Positions 1-11,700 of a stretch of DNA of 64,000 nucleotides are shown here, one piece after another. The stretch spans positions 1,178,001 through 1,242,000 of the forward strand of contig OZ345376.1 in NCBI GenBank assembly GCA_977006965.1. Reading direction: 5' to 3'. Made by a program: the position numbers and the translations under genes. The notes under the pieces were generated by a model. It was not told the origin of the DNA, made no database searches, and worked only from the letters and a program-made list of their open reading frames with translations. Each line of letters opens with the position of its first letter. The stretch's first letter is position 1. Source of the stretch: Phymatolithon calcareum (Eukaryota > Rhodophyta > Florideophyceae > Hapalidiales).

Positions 1-1
1 T

Positions 2-1857
2 GCTATTGTCGAGCCGATGAAAGTCGTATTGAAGCCTGGCACCACACCAGTGATATGCAAGCAGAGGCGATACACAGCCGATCAACGCGATTTCATGTTC
101 AAGTATATGTCCAAGCTACAGGAGTATGGGTTTATTGCGCCTAACTCAAACGCCACGTGGGCCGCACCACCAGCAAATTATCGAATGACGTTCGATTTAA
201 CCCCGGCGAATGCAAGGACTGTACCTGTGTCATGGCCAATGCCGAATATTGATGCAGAACTCATGGATGTCTCTGGGAGAAAGTTCTTTGCTACGACGGA
301 CTTTGGCAGCGGGTACTGACAACTACCCCTGGACGAAGAAGGTCAGAATGCGCACAGTTTCCACACGCCATTTGGGATATTCAAGCCATTACAGACATTA
401 CAAGGTGCGATGAACAGCGGAGCTAATTTTCAATCCCGAGTCGAACCGTGCTTTGTGAGCCTGCGAGAATTTTTGAAGGCTTGGCTTGACGATTTTCTGT
501 TTCACGCAAAAACAGAAGCAAGTCTTTTAAATGCATTGAAAGAATGTCTCAAGATTTGTGAAGAGAGACAACTCAAAATCAGCGCGAAGAAGTCTGTGCT
601 ATTCACCAACCAAGTACGTTGGTGTGGTCGAATGATTGATGAACATGAGATACAATGTGATCTCCAGAGACTCAGTGGCCTCAAGGAGCTACATATTCCC
701 GAAAATGCAACAGAGCCATGCCAATACTTACACGGTGTCCAGTGGATGGCTTCAAGTATACCTGATTTTGCACATCGAAGCGAAGCGCTACGAACCATTC
801 TGGAAACTGCTTACGACAAAGCGGGGTCGCGAAAGAAGAAAACGATTCAAAAATTTTCGTTGGACAGCCTCGGATGGGGATCAGAGCACGAACATTCATT
901 CTAGTTGTTGCAAGAAACTCTTCGAAATGCGGTAAAGCTATCGCACAGAGACTATGGCAAACCGGTCTGTATATTTACAGACGCCTTGGATGCTCATTGG
1001 GCTGCCGTGGTCACGCAATGTGATGAGAGTGAACTGACCAAGGACATAATGCAGCAAAAGCATGAGCCGTTGGCATTTCTTAGTTCATCTTTCAAGAGAG
1101 CACAAGAACGATGGAGCACATTCGAGAAGGAAGCCTATGCCTTTTTGAAGTGTTTCCGGAAGCTCGACTATATGCTCGCAATGGAAGCAAACATCCGCCT
1201 ATACACTGATCATAGAAACCTGCTATTTTGCATTTCATCCGATTGCAATGGTAGTACCGACGATCGACAGCCACGTGACCAGCAAAGTTTAAAGATAGGC
1301 CGTTTACTTATCGGCGTTCTCGTACACAATTGATCATGTGGAAGGCGAGCGGAACGTTATGCCCTATATTATGTCGCGGTGGCTTTCCGGGTACAGAGGC
1401 AAGAAAGTCATGAGTCGCAGGGTTTCTGAAACATTGATGGAAAACGAAATCGTGGAATCACCTTTCAGCGAAGATATTGTGTGGCCAACAACACAAATGA
1501 TCATCCCGGAACAGAACAAACATGAAAAATCAAGGGCAGCAAAAACGGAAAAGAAGGAAGGGGATCTGTAGTATCTAAGGAAACAAGTTTGGATCCCAGA
1601 TGAATCAATCGAACTCCAGCTTAAACTTCTGGCTGTAGCACATTGCGGTGCTGGTGGACACGGAGGATTCGACTCAACAAGCAGCGTTTTGAAAGAGAAG
1701 TTTTGGTGGGGCTCAATTGTCAATGATTGCAAAGAGTTCGTGAAGAAGTGCATTCACTGCATGATATCGAAAAGCGATACCAAGATCCCACGCCCACTTT
1801 CATCGGTATTACACGGAAATGAGCCCAACGAAGTTATACATTTCGATTTTTTGTATA
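2..1857 (+). pseudogene. Ty3/gypsy chromovirus pol, first part: RT, RNase H, integrase zinc finger
   Basis: Reverse transcriptase, RNase H and the start of integrase from an LTR retrotransposon; the window opens inside the polyprotein. RT motifs run from about 17: a PPANYRMTFDL core, TTDFGSGY, then LDDFLFHA near 488. RNase H follows (FTDALDAHWAAVV near 970, TDHRNLL near 1206). The integrase HHCC finger lies at 1636-1770 (H..GGHGG, then CIHC). Damage: a TGA at 317-319 where the family has Trp (GYWQLPL), TAG at 902-904, a frameshift between about 1230 and 1330, and TAG at 1569-1571. Both TAGs sit where glutamine would fit. The frame then runs straight into a LINE insertion at 1858 and resumes after it. 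Seen: motifs and lesions. Known: the Ty3/gypsy domain order. A dead copy. Confidence 0.9.
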
Positions 1858-2742
1858 GGGGATATTTGATGATTTTATTTTTGAGACCTCCCAAAGCCTC
1901 ACCTTGGAGTAACGGGGCAGCTCTTGCATAATCTCTACGCTAAAGTCATCTGGCTGCTCAAAACGTTCTTGATTCGTAATTCTCTCCCAAAAAGAGCTCC
2001 TGTGAGTCTCTTGCACTCAAACTCGATTTCTGTACTCATCTTCGATGACGCTAGAGTACTTTGTAAGGCGACTAGTTCGATCACCGCGGTAATCCCACAG
2101 TAAGCACGCAACACTGATTTCCTCCAAAGGGGTGCTCGGTTGAATGTCAGCCTTAGGCACCTTAAACGTGTTGTTCTATCTCCTATGTAAAGGGTCCCTG
2201 GTAGCTTGCCTTCAAGAGGAATCTTCATTGATCTGCCTTCTTCTTCCTTTTCCCATGCCTTAGTTGTGTCTTCTCTCCTCCTCTTCTTCGTGACAGATCC
2301 CTCCTGGGCTTTCTGGAGGGCTTGTCGCAAGTCTTCATACATCTTGAGATATTCAATAACCTTCATTGCTTCCTTTACGTCCTCATCTCTTCCGACGTAC
2401 TCTTCTGTTTCTTCAAGGCGCTTTTTGTGTCTTACCAGTCTTAATGCAAACCTTTCTGCTTGATGACGTCTCCTCATCATTGGTGGTCCCAGTCGGCACA
2501 GAACTCGCATTCGGTCGCGGCGGTGTTCGGCATACTTTACGAAAACATTCTTGTAGAACAAGCCCTCTGCCGACTCGATTGTCGAGAGCAATCGATTTTT
2601 CATTGGAGTAACGTGTAACGCATACTCCCATTTCGGGATAATTATCGACTTAAAGATCCTGATGCATGTCTCCGGTTTGAATCCTCGAACAATCACTCCA
2701 AGCTCCCGAAGCTTATGTATGCATCCTGCAGCATTTCGAACT
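1858..2742 (-). mobile_element. 5'-truncated LINE (non-LTR retrotransposon) fragment inside the gypsy integrase
   Basis: The minus-strand frame ending at 1935 matches the part downstream of RT in the full-length LINE at 39730-42747: KWEYALH versus RWEYALH, SAEGLFY versus QAEGLFY, then the same Arg/Lys-rich tail. Only the C-terminal third of ORF2 is present, the usual 5' truncation of target-primed insertions. Flanks repeat: a C-G-A-T6-GTATA stretch at 1844-1857 and nearly the same (T7) at 2743-2757, so about 14-15 bp of target duplication. The integrase frame is the same on both sides. The fragment ends in an A-rich 3' tail on its own strand near 1870. The open frame that seems to start at 2780 borrows its first codons from gypsy sequence. 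Confidence 0.88.
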
Positions 2743-3889
2743 CGATTTTTTTGTATATGGGTCCAAGGAATACCGGGCACAAATACCTTTTCGTTATCAA
2801 GGACGATTTGTCGTCCTATGTATGGCTCTGTTCATCCGTCGCTGCAAATGCGGACACAGCAGCCGAAGAACTGGCACGGTGGATGCGCACATTCACTGTT
2901 ATGAACAACTGGGTATCCGACCAAGGATCTCATTTCAAGAACGTTGTGGTGGAAAATCTCGCCGATATGCACAAAATTAGACACTCATTCACGGTAGCAT
3001 ACAAACCGTTGGTGAACGGAACCTTGGGAAGAGTAATGCGAACTGTGCTTGCTGCTTGCAACGCTCTTTTGTCCGAATTGAAACTCGCGCCCCAGGATTG
3101 GACTGCGGTGACAGGCATGTTGATGACAATTATCAACGAATTTCCCCTCAAGAGGCTGGATTCCAACACCGATGGAAAATACAAAAGTCCGCTTCAAGTC
3201 ATGACTGGTATCATGCCAACGCGAACACAACTAGTCATTGACTCTGAGGCACATGATGGGAAGATGAGAAGCATTGAAAAGGCAAGGGATATGCAATTAG
3301 TGGAGATTAACGCACTACAGTCTTCAATCGAGAATATGCACAAAGACGTCGCGGAAAAAGTCAGCAAGAATCGGTTGAAGAAAATCAAGCAACACAACAA
3401 AAACACGAACATGGTGAGTCATCAATTTCAATTAGGTGATTTTGTGGTTTTACGTGTTCCGGACGGCAAGAAGAAGAAGAAGCAGCACAAACTGTAGTTC
3501 AAATGGATCGGTCCTAAGCGAGTGACTACAATTGTTAGCGAATTGGTCTACGATGTGACAAGCATAGTGGATGGGAAAACGGATCGGGTCCATGTCAGCA
3601 GAATGCAATTGTACCGTGCTGATGTTGACGGAAAAAGGCAAGCAATGAGCTGACGAAACAAGCAGAACACTCTGAGACTAAGTACGAGATGATCGAAAAA
3701 CTCGTGGATATAGGAGAAGCATGAGATGGAATCTTCGTTCAAGTTCAGTGGTCAGGCTTGCCGGAAAAAAGCGATTGGACGTGGCAGAAGATCGAAGAAC
3801 TTCATGAAGATGTATCCGACGAGCTCGCAGCATTTTTGTCCAACACACGCAAGAAAAAGCTGGCGAAGAAGGCCGAGCAGGCAATGTGA
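2743..3889 (+). pseudogene. Ty3/gypsy chromovirus pol, second part: integrase core, C-terminal domain, chromodomain
   Basis: Continues the integrase after the LINE: YMGPRNTGHKYLFV, then the second catalytic Asp in WVSDQGSHF near 2910. The third catalytic site, normally NGT.E, reads NGTLG (3027-3029 is GGA), so the catalytic Glu is lost. TAG at 3495-3497 interrupts KL-stop-FKWIGP, where many relatives have Gln. After a frameshift near 3650 a chromodomain-like end follows (FVQVQWSGLPEK, then DWTWQKIEELHEDV), stopping at 3887-3889, with one internal TGA at 3721-3723. The chromodomain marks a chromovirus, whose known role is to steer integration to particular chromatin. Decayed, not functional. 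Confidence 0.87.
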
Positions 3890-3926
3890 ATCAATGATTA
3901 ATACACTCTTCGAGTGCATGGGGCCC

Positions 3927-4275
3927 TGTAGACATGCAATATTGCAGAGGTGTAATGAACGACATTATCACCATCGACCTAGGAGCTCTATAACGGCTCC
4001 TTGTGATCTATCCACCGACACTGACAACACAGTATCGTGAACGACTCTCCAAGAGGAACAAACGGATTTATCACAGACGCCGACTAACACTCAACGTAAT
4101 ATTAGTCTAGCGTCGGTTAGTGCCCCCCTTTTTGCAGGGTGTGCAATTGCTTGCCCCTGCCCTATTTAAGCGGCGATCCTGATCGCATCTTAGACGGAGG
4201 CATCGCATCACAGAGACATCACCCCTTTTCAAGATAAAACCTAACCCTTATCTATTCACTCCCAGTGATTACTGT
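3927..4275 (+). repeat. probable partial 3' LTR of the gypsy element
   Basis: Non-coding stretch right after the chromodomain stop. It starts with TGTAGACATG just after a G/C-rich tract (possible polypurine tract) and holds a TATA-like CCTATTTAAG at about 4158-4167, as LTR promoters do. The right end is obscured by the hAT insertion at 4276. No second LTR is in the window, so the boundaries are inference. Confidence 0.4.
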
Positions 4276-5260
4276 CAGGGATTGGGAGCAATATACTGCT
4301 ATTGCAATATATTGAAATACACTGCTATTGATAAGCTATTGAAAACGAGGTCTGTATTGCAATACGTATTCAAAGATTCGAGTGGCACATCTGTAAACAG
4401 AATTGATACGTTCTTGTGAGCGTTTCTAGACAAACGTGGTGCTTTTGTACCGTTGCAAGGATATTACGATATTGAGTCAAACAAACTGGCATTGCTTTTC
4501 GCTTTCAGTCATCCATTTCTGTTGGTTCCGTCCTCTTCGAGAAGATGGCCCCGAAACCCGAACTAGAGTCTATCGTCAAAACGCACATGATAAAACAAGC
4601 CGATACCATTAAAGAAATTTCATCGCGGAAAAGTACCAACATCACGCGACACAACGTGCATTGTTTTGTTTATTCATGCCCGCGTGAGTACAGCTGCAGA
4701 AACGACCCCCCTGCTGTTACTTTTCCGAAAGGCTCTGGATGGCGTAACCCTTATTCCCATCTATTGTCGTGTGTTCCGGGAGGAAATGAGCCGAAAATGA
4801 TGGAGATGTGTTGCACTTGCGTTGAAGAAGAAGGAACTCAAGACGGTCATCGCGATATCTCGTCGTCGTGAACCTGCTCAGATCTACATGTATCTGAAAT
4901 TTATTCTTGGTTCTTCTGCCGAAATCGAAACATTGTTTTCACTTGCCGGCGGCATCCTTGCGGATAATAGGCAGCGAATTACTCCTCTGCTCTTCTAGTC
5001 TTTGCTATTCTTGAAAGTTAATCGAAGATACTGGGATTTTAAGACCATCGTTACTGCGATGGCCGATGTCAATAGCGCTCGAGCTCCTGAATGTGCTGGG
5101 GAGGATGCTGAGGAGCACGTTTTATTAGATATGTAACCATGTTTTTGTAAAAGGTACTTCAATAGCAATAGACATATTGGTTCACGTGCCGTTATTGCAA
5201 TAGCTATTCCGGATAGGCGTTGCCTGCCAATACAATAGCAATATATTATCCCAATCCCTG
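4276..5260 (+). mobile_element. hAT-family DNA transposon, internally deleted
   Basis: Terminal inverted repeats start CAGGGATTGGGA at 4276 and end with its complement at 5260; similarity runs on through TATTGCTATTG-like sequence. An 8-bp target duplication flanks it: ATTACTGT (4268-4275) and ATTACAGT (5261-5268), one mismatch. Inside, the frame at 4545-4871 has a BED-finger-like N-terminus (FPKGSGWRNPYSHLLSC). The region 4890-5040 encodes a hAT dimerisation-type C-terminus (SSAEIETLFSLAGGIL, then SLLFLKVN after a TAG). The catalytic middle is missing, so it could move only with outside help. Confidence 0.85.
4545..5040 (+). pseudogene. hAT transposase remnant (N- and C-terminal ends only)
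   Basis: Two pieces of one transposase: the N-terminal zinc-finger-like part, ATG at 4545, stop at 4869-4871, and the C-terminal dimerisation part at about 4890-5040 in another frame. The second piece has TAG at 4996-4998 within LLF-stop-SLLFLKVN. No DDE catalytic core lies between them, so the protein cannot cut DNA. Confidence 0.7.
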
Positions 5261-5736
5261 ATTACAGTACGGTACACTTGATAATGGGCAGAGCATTTCA
5301 TCGCGAGATCTGCAAGCAGCGTCGGCTGTGCCGACCTCAAATGTCGGAAAGTGTCTTTTCTCTGCACTTTCAGGAGTTTGAGTGTCGCAAATCGATACAA
5401 GAGATAACGTGACAATCGAGAAGACTTGAGAGAGGAAAAGGGATGAATGCTGGTAATCATCTAAGTGAAATTGAGAATCAAAAAGGAAGCCTTTGACTCC
5501 GCAACACCAGCGCTTTCCTATAGTTACAGAAACAATATCCAAGAGATTCGCAAGGCAGGCATACGGTTTCTTACGTGCATTTCCTTATTTCACCGAATTT
5601 ATCACTTACGCGTAAAATCCAATCTTAGGAATACCAATTGTAGGTACGAAATTAGAGCACCACGCAAGCTTAAGCGATGTTATTATTTCCTTGTGCTCTT
5701 CGCAGAACACTATAAAAGCCGCAAACTGATCCGTCG

Positions 5737-5937
5737 ATGGAGTTCGGTAAGAAGGTAAGAAAACAAACATCGAAGTTTGCTTCACAACGATTCCGAGGGA
5801 TTAGGTCCTTAACCTTAGACCTCGACCGGGACATACCGGCTCCAAAGTTGCTCATCACGAGTAACCCCAGCCCTGTGTTCAAGGTTGAACCGAATCTTAA
5901 TTTGCTCATTGGGAGTACACCTAGCCGGTCTCAATAA
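5737..5937 (+). CDS. small hypothetical protein, 66 aa (copy A)
   Basis: Unrecognised. The frame starts MEFGKKVRKQ and ends STPSRSQ, with a repeated PK/NLLI-T/GSxP unit. It is open in both duplication copies (46001-46201 in B) with mostly conservative changes, and a TATA-like TATAAAAG lies at 5711-5718, about 26 bases before the ATG. The upstream frame is fused to it in B but shifted by one base in A, which supports this ATG. It could equally be chance coding in an old repeat; a coding claim rests only on conservation between two copies. Confidence 0.25.
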   Translation: MEFGKKVRKQTSKFASQRFRGIRSLTLDLDRDIPAPKLLITSNPSPVFKVEPNLNLLIGSTPSRSQ

Positions 5938-6480
5938 TAAGCTTGAAACTGAAAATTCGCGACATTGAGTCAACTACAGCTGGGACAGCACCATTTGGAA
6001 TGTGTAGTGAGAAAGATTAATTCAGGCACATTGGGCCTTGATTTTATTCCCCACTGATGGAGCCACAAGGTCAAGTTTCATTTTTAGTATCAAAATCTAC
6101 ATACATTAGGCTATCGGGTTAGTACACGCCGCACACATCTGGCATGGACATTACACTCCTAGGCAGAGACGTGAAATGGTAGTAATTCTCTTTCTTCCTC
6201 GACAGCGACAGACCTCTTCGTCGTCTATTGGTTTTCAACCTATAGACGAAAACCTGTTCAGCGACAGGTTTCCGAGACTCAGAAACATTGTAAAAATAGC
6301 ACGCTTGCCTCAAAACTGTGCAGGGCAAGCAAAAAGCTAGTATCTCGGTCCAACATAATGCTCCAGCTTCCGAAGCACTATAAGTAGAGTATCAGGTTGC
6401 TGGTAAAAACTCTGTCGCAGACAAACCCGGGATTTGAACCCTAGACCTTATGTAGTACGAGACATGAACACCTCGATCGG
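5938..6480. other. non-coding stretch of copy A with a tRNA-like B-box
   Basis: No gene seen. At 6426-6446 the minus strand reads GGGTTCAAATCCCGG, like the T-arm/B-box of a tRNA, and the same block is in copy B near 46700. No matching acceptor stem or D-arm is found, so this is more likely a SINE-like or decayed tRNA-derived piece than a tRNA gene. Confidence 0.3.
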
Positions 6481-6897
6481 TGTGGGGTTGTTAATCGCAC
6501 AAGTTGGCACATTGGTTGTGGTCGGGTTGTTCCCTGGCAAAACGCCGAGGGCGCCGCTTCGCGGCGACCTTTATAGAAAAAGAATTGGATCAAAGATGAC
6601 TTTGGCAATATGATAAATGGATCAATCGAAGAATCTGGAAGCCGCTTCGCGGGTTCCTAGCCCGCCGCAGACGCCGCCGAGGTGCTTACAATCTAAGCAC
6701 CTGTAAGCTGTAAGTAGTGGTTCTAGGGTTTGCCCTTGGTGATCCTTCATGGTGTAAGTACGCATCGAAACCTACGGTACTGTAATGACTCTAATGCTAT
6801 CTGTAAGGGCTTGCTGTAAATGCAAGCTGTATTGACAATATGAATGGAGCTAGTCTTGTACGAAATGGAGGGTATGATAGTGCCGTTGGACGCCACA
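6481..6897. mobile_element. solo LTR, copy A only
   Basis: A 417-bp block that starts TGTGGGG and ends CCACA, flanked by a perfect 5-bp duplication ATCGG (6476-6480 and 6898-6902). Copy B has a single uninterrupted ATCGG at 46750-46754. Short TG..CA inverted ends, a 5-bp duplication and no coding are what recombination between two LTRs leaves. The family is not identified; it does not match the copia LTR at 22118. Confidence 0.78.
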
Positions 6898-6902
6898 ATC
6901 GG

Positions 6903-7188
6903 GCCCCTCCCCGAATGAAGCACTCTGAGGGCCTGATCTTCCTGGCGATGCCCTCTCTTCTCATGTTTTCGCTGCGAGCCCTCGCGAGGGCTTATGATAC
7001 AGTGTACAGGTGGTACGAATGGAGACGTACAGTTGGCGAAAAGATGAATTTCAGATAAACATTTTAGAGGTACTTTATTACAGTCACGGATATCATGGGC
7101 AATATGCAGAAGGCTCTCTTCTTGTACGTTTCTTTGGAAGCCATTTCCGAAGTTACTGTATCACCAGGGCAAGGGACTCTTTTGGGAA
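6903..7188. other. stretch without recognised gene (copy A)
   Basis: Collinear with copy B 46755-47029. Contains an inverted GAGCCCTCGCGAGGGCT motif near 6976. No open frame is supported across both copies. Confidence 0.3.
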
Positions 7189-7545
7189 ATGATGGCAGAC
7201 TATGAGCTACAAAAGCTTGCTTATGAAAAGCAAATCAGCACTCTGGAGCAAGCACTGAGTGAGCACAAGTCGAAGAAGTCACAGAGATCAAAAGAAGTGC
7301 AAAATATCGAGGAGAAAAAGAGAGAATAGAGCGTGACGTACGATCTAGATGTCTCCGATGGGGCCATTCAGGAAGATAGAAGAGCAGAAGGTGGCGCAGA
7401 ATGTGCACCGGTCGACCCGGTTCGCGCAGCTGACGTGTACAACCGGTCCATTGAAGGAGTTGGAGATGTGAGCGGAATATTCAAGCGCTCGCGGTTGCAA
7501 CCCGTAGGTACACCATCTGCAGCATCGTCAAGCATAGAATAGTAT
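7189..7545 (+). pseudogene. relic of a Sel1-repeat GTPase family member (copy A)
   Basis: The translation matches the coiled-coil linker and first repeat of the intact protein at 28588-30603: ADYELQKLAYEKQI versus DDYELRKLAYEKRI, SEHKSKKSQRS in both, DLDVSDGAIQED versus DLDVRDGAIQED, then VRAADVYNRSIE versus VRAAEMYSRAIE. A TAG at 7327-7329 breaks the frame, and the GTPase domain and other repeats are absent. Copy B has the same relic, further broken by two transposons. This shows a dispersed gene family whose older members decayed before the duplication. Confidence 0.75.
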
Positions 7546-8797
7546 GCACTGGAGGCGCAAAATTTCGAAAATATGCAATATGAACTCTATGTGTATTGTT
7601 TTTTTGGATATTCGGGAAATATCCATACCAAAGCAGATTTTTGAAAGCCGTTTGGCGTGAGCCACATTGCCCGAAGCGTATATACTGCTGAATTTAACAG
7701 CATGGACAGTATCCATTTGGCGATCAGGCAGGAGGGTGAGATTGGGATGTAGCGGGAGCAAAAGATTTTGGACGCATGACAACATTTTGTCCTGGATCGC
7801 TGGAAGGGCAATGTCAGAGATAGAACGGGATAGGTAACTGTATGTGTATTGTACGACGCACGAATATTATGCCATTTGCTATGTACGATCAATGTAGGCT
7901 TCCGATGAAGATAGAGGGTGGAGAGCGATATTTCCTGAAGAGGACAGTTTTGAAAAATGTACCTCTTGGAAATAGATCTGTACATGACTTCCGGGCACGG
8001 CGCAATACGAGCTTCTTTTCCACATTCCCGGTTTCGCAGTAAGCTCTCGAGGCGCGCTGGTCGGGCGCAAATTCGTTTAATTGTCACTGACGTACTTAAT
8101 ACTCGACTTTCGACAAGCTGCGCTTCGTTCCGCGGCGCCCACCACAATTCGTGGAGTAATTTCTTCCCCGTACTGTACGAATCCGAATTCAGCTCATTTC
8201 GAGTCTGGGTAGCACGGCCACGCATCGACAGCATTGTAGCAGTCTGAACGTGTTACGGATCCCTTTAGTTCTTCTTGTGTAAATTAGCTAAAATCTTGCT
8301 CTTGAAATCTATCCTATTCGGGGAAGGTATCCCTGCCTCTTAGATAGAGCGAAAAAACTACACGTAAGTAGCGTGGAGGAGGAGTGATCAGACTGTACCA
8401 TAGCGGAAGGTGGATAATAGGCAGCTATTATCATGTAAGGATGTACCTGTGCAAAGGCTATCCTTCTGTTATGGCAAACGGTATACATATTGTCCTCCAG
8501 TTCCAGCAGAACCTCTTCCGGATTATATTGGAGCCAATGGGACCTTGCAACGCATGGGACTATGGCTGCCTAGATCTATTCCTGAATGCCTCTTTGGGTT
8601 CTTACAATGTGACATACGAACCAGAACGTCAGTGCGTTTTCTTCCATGTCTTCCAAAGTTGAGAAGAAATTCGACTGTAGGATAAATGGTAAGTGAAACT
8701 CTAGATCTCCAGGCCTGGAGGAAAGAGTTTCAATGATGTCCCCACGGCTAGACTAAGGCTCAGGAACTCTGTTGGTGCGTGCAGACACGATACAGTC
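7546..8797. other. unassigned stretch of copy A
   Basis: Collinear with about 50103-53314 of copy B once the pogo MITE and the Tc1 element are removed. It keeps the unoccupied sites: TA at 7579-7580 for the pogo MITE and TA at 7620-7621 for the Tc1 element. A minus-strand 215-codon frame (7587-8234) is broken in B and matches nothing I know. The part at about 8440-8690 may be a further C-terminal piece of the minus-strand transposase relic. Confidence 0.3.
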
Positions 8798-11700
8798 TCA
8801 TATTTGGACTACTATAGCCCGGTGAATCAAAAGGATAGGTCGTTGATAGGTATAAGATGAGAGCTTCTCGAGAGGAAGAGGAAGAATTTGTCAGAGTTGG
8901 AATAGTTTCGACTAATCCGCTTAGAATCTAACGCAATAATTGATGTTCACTCGACAATACTGCCCTTGGAGAGAGCATGGAATGTCCTTGATTAATGAGC
9001 TCTTTCTCAATACAGCGATCCGGTCCGAACGTGCCCTGAATAGCGATAACAAGGGCATCTGGTATGGTATCTTCGAGCTTCAACATGCTGTCCCTTCCCT
9101 CCAGAAATCGGAAACAACCTCTCAATGCGCTGTCATCTCCGCTTATCGTGTTTGATACGAGTAATGCCAGTCGACCTTTCCAGTCGTTCGAAGCAACTCT
9201 GGTCATGCACGAAAGGTGAACATGTTTGTTGTTTGAAATTATCATGCGTAGCTTTCACCTCTGATGCGTTTTTTCGAGTAGTAGTTCGTCGATGCGAGCA
9301 ACATGGCCAACCATGGGTAATGTGATGTATACCAGCTCTTGTAGTCTACGCACATTTGGGCAGTCCAATACCTTGATTGCCGAAATACATGATATTTGAA
9401 TCCTACGAAGCTCCTGCTGCTTTTTCGCAGTGCAAATACTGTCATTCAGTGCAGAATAGTCGTCGTCGGGCATTGTGCAGATCCGATAAATGCGTTCAAT
9501 GTGATCTGTTCTCATTATTTGCAGTCGGCGAATATGTGGTTCGCAGTTGTTGTCTTTGAAGGACCACAATGTGTCCGCACTGTCCCTTCGTAGGTTAGAC
9601 ATGTGCAGCAGCTCCGCAATCAGTTTAGATATAGAGCCTACCAAGGGCACAGCGTCCCTAAATTTCTGTGATATCTCGCTTCTCGATGCAGAATGGCGAT
9701 GAGCAACCCCACAACCATTTCGAAGTGCCGGCTCCGCCACCGAAGCCAAGCTGTACAGTTCCGAGATAGACATACTGAATTGAACCTTTTTCTCCCAGTC
9801 GAAAAGTATATTCTGTGTAGTTAGATGACAATCTGCAAGGTAGCCTAGCATGTACTCTTCGCATTTGATTGTATGTAAATTCGACGGCAAGAGCTTATAG
9901 GCCAATGATAAGCAGTCACGAAAATGTCCAGTTAGTAGGTGATCTGGGGCAATGCAACAAGCATGACAACTGTCCAGAGTACACGAAAGTAAAGGAGCTC
10001 CGGTGATCGTCTTGGGAGTCCGCCCCTTCGCCGGGATTATTGCTGCAAGCAAATCATGTAGCGGAAAATTGGACACAGGCGTACTAGCAGACATTCTAAG
10101 GAGTCTGCAAGTCACTCGCTGCGCACCGCAATCCCTGATTGCTGTGTGCTCGTAAAATCCACGTCTGAATGCGGAGAGAAAGCCGCTTCCCAAAGGGGAT
10201 AGCGACTACCGACAGATGCGGCGAACTTTCTTGCGAATCGGAAAAAGTGGCAGCACTATGTAGCATTGTGCCCGAGAACATCAAGGTCCATGGTCAGAGC
10301 TGGCGTGTCTCCTAGAACGCCGACAAGGTCAAGAAATGTGCGACCTACTTGTCCTTAGGCGTCCACATCCAAAAATCCCTCCGTCATGCGGACGAAAATG
10401 TTCTCCTTAAAGCATTGGAAAAGAGCAGAACTCTTTACGCCAGGGGTATAAAGGCCGATAATGCGAACTGCATGGGGAGAAGATCGGACAGAGAGAGGAA
10501 GATATAGACATAGCATATAGAATCCGTCTTCCGATGCCGAATTGCCCTCCTGTATGCGAAACCGGTCCCAATACAGCAAAAACCGATAAAAAAAGTAGGG
10601 CACACCTTTTTCAAGATGTTCTACAGCGCTCGTAGGTGAGAACTTTTCAGGACCTCGCTTTCCGGGTTTTTTGACGAGAAACTGGAGAGTAAGGATGTCC
10701 AGATAGACAGTATCCTAACTCTTATTGGGGGGCGAGAAATATATAGAGACAAAATGGAAGCACAGGCGATATTGGTAGTGAGTTGCGTGTCTAAATCACT
10801 GATGGTGGTCTGTCCACTAATGTGCAACCCTTCCTAGTATTGCAGTATCCTGATTTGTGAAGACGTGGCCGCGAAGGCAATGCTCTAGCTTCGGACTCAG
10901 CAGACCAGTCCGTACGATTGACACGGGAACAAAATCTCCAGCCTCAGAAAATGTGGACAACAATGAGTCAGCCGCCAGATCGTCTACACTGATCGCATTC
11001 CTCTGACCATAAAACCATTGTCTTGCGCCCGCAATGGGCCATGTGTCCACACAATCGATGTACGTTGAGACCTGTTCCGTCTGCGAATTAGACTGGTGAA
11101 ACATAAGAAGGAGTGGACAGGAGCAGCGGTCAAGTCCGCTGTAACGTACTCGCTGGGAAGTATTGCCCTCATATTTGCTTGTGGTGCACTATAGCCAGAG
11201 ACGATTTTGCCTTTTACTCCGGCCTTGCATACATCCATAGCTTCGTAGAAATCAACTGTACGAAGTGCAAGACGATCAAGGACGCGTTTCTTACAATGCC
11301 TGTGGAGAGTTGTGCAGTGGGGTAGACTGTTGATTCTAGTGCTGCCAAACGATGCAGGTAGACTAGAGACTGGAATTTGATTCCATGAGAGTGCTCTCTC
11401 GCGCATAACCGCCTCAGTGAAAATCATATTGCCTAAAACTGATCCCTAGAGAGCTTGCGAGGACCGTTCGTAGTGAGAACAGCCCACAGCACACGCCAAT
11501 TCGATATGACCAAACTGGAAGTGTTATCGGGAGGAGAGACTGTTCATTATCCGAGTTGGAATTAAAGGAATTGAACTCGCGGGCTTCCTGGTCACTTTTT
11601 TCGAACCCTGGACTCGGTCATGAAGACACTGGGCTCTTGTCAATGCTTCCATTGCGCTGGTGCGTAGGAGATTCCATCCCAAGACTTTCATTGTGACAGT

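Noticed and set aside
2743-2780. Start codon of an independent gene at 2780 (minus strand)
   Set aside because: The first codons are antisense gypsy integrase; the LINE part starts only at 2742.
6421-6495. tRNA gene on the minus strand
   Set aside because: Only a T-arm-like block is present; acceptor stem, D-arm and anticodon arm cannot be folded, and the copy in B is no better.
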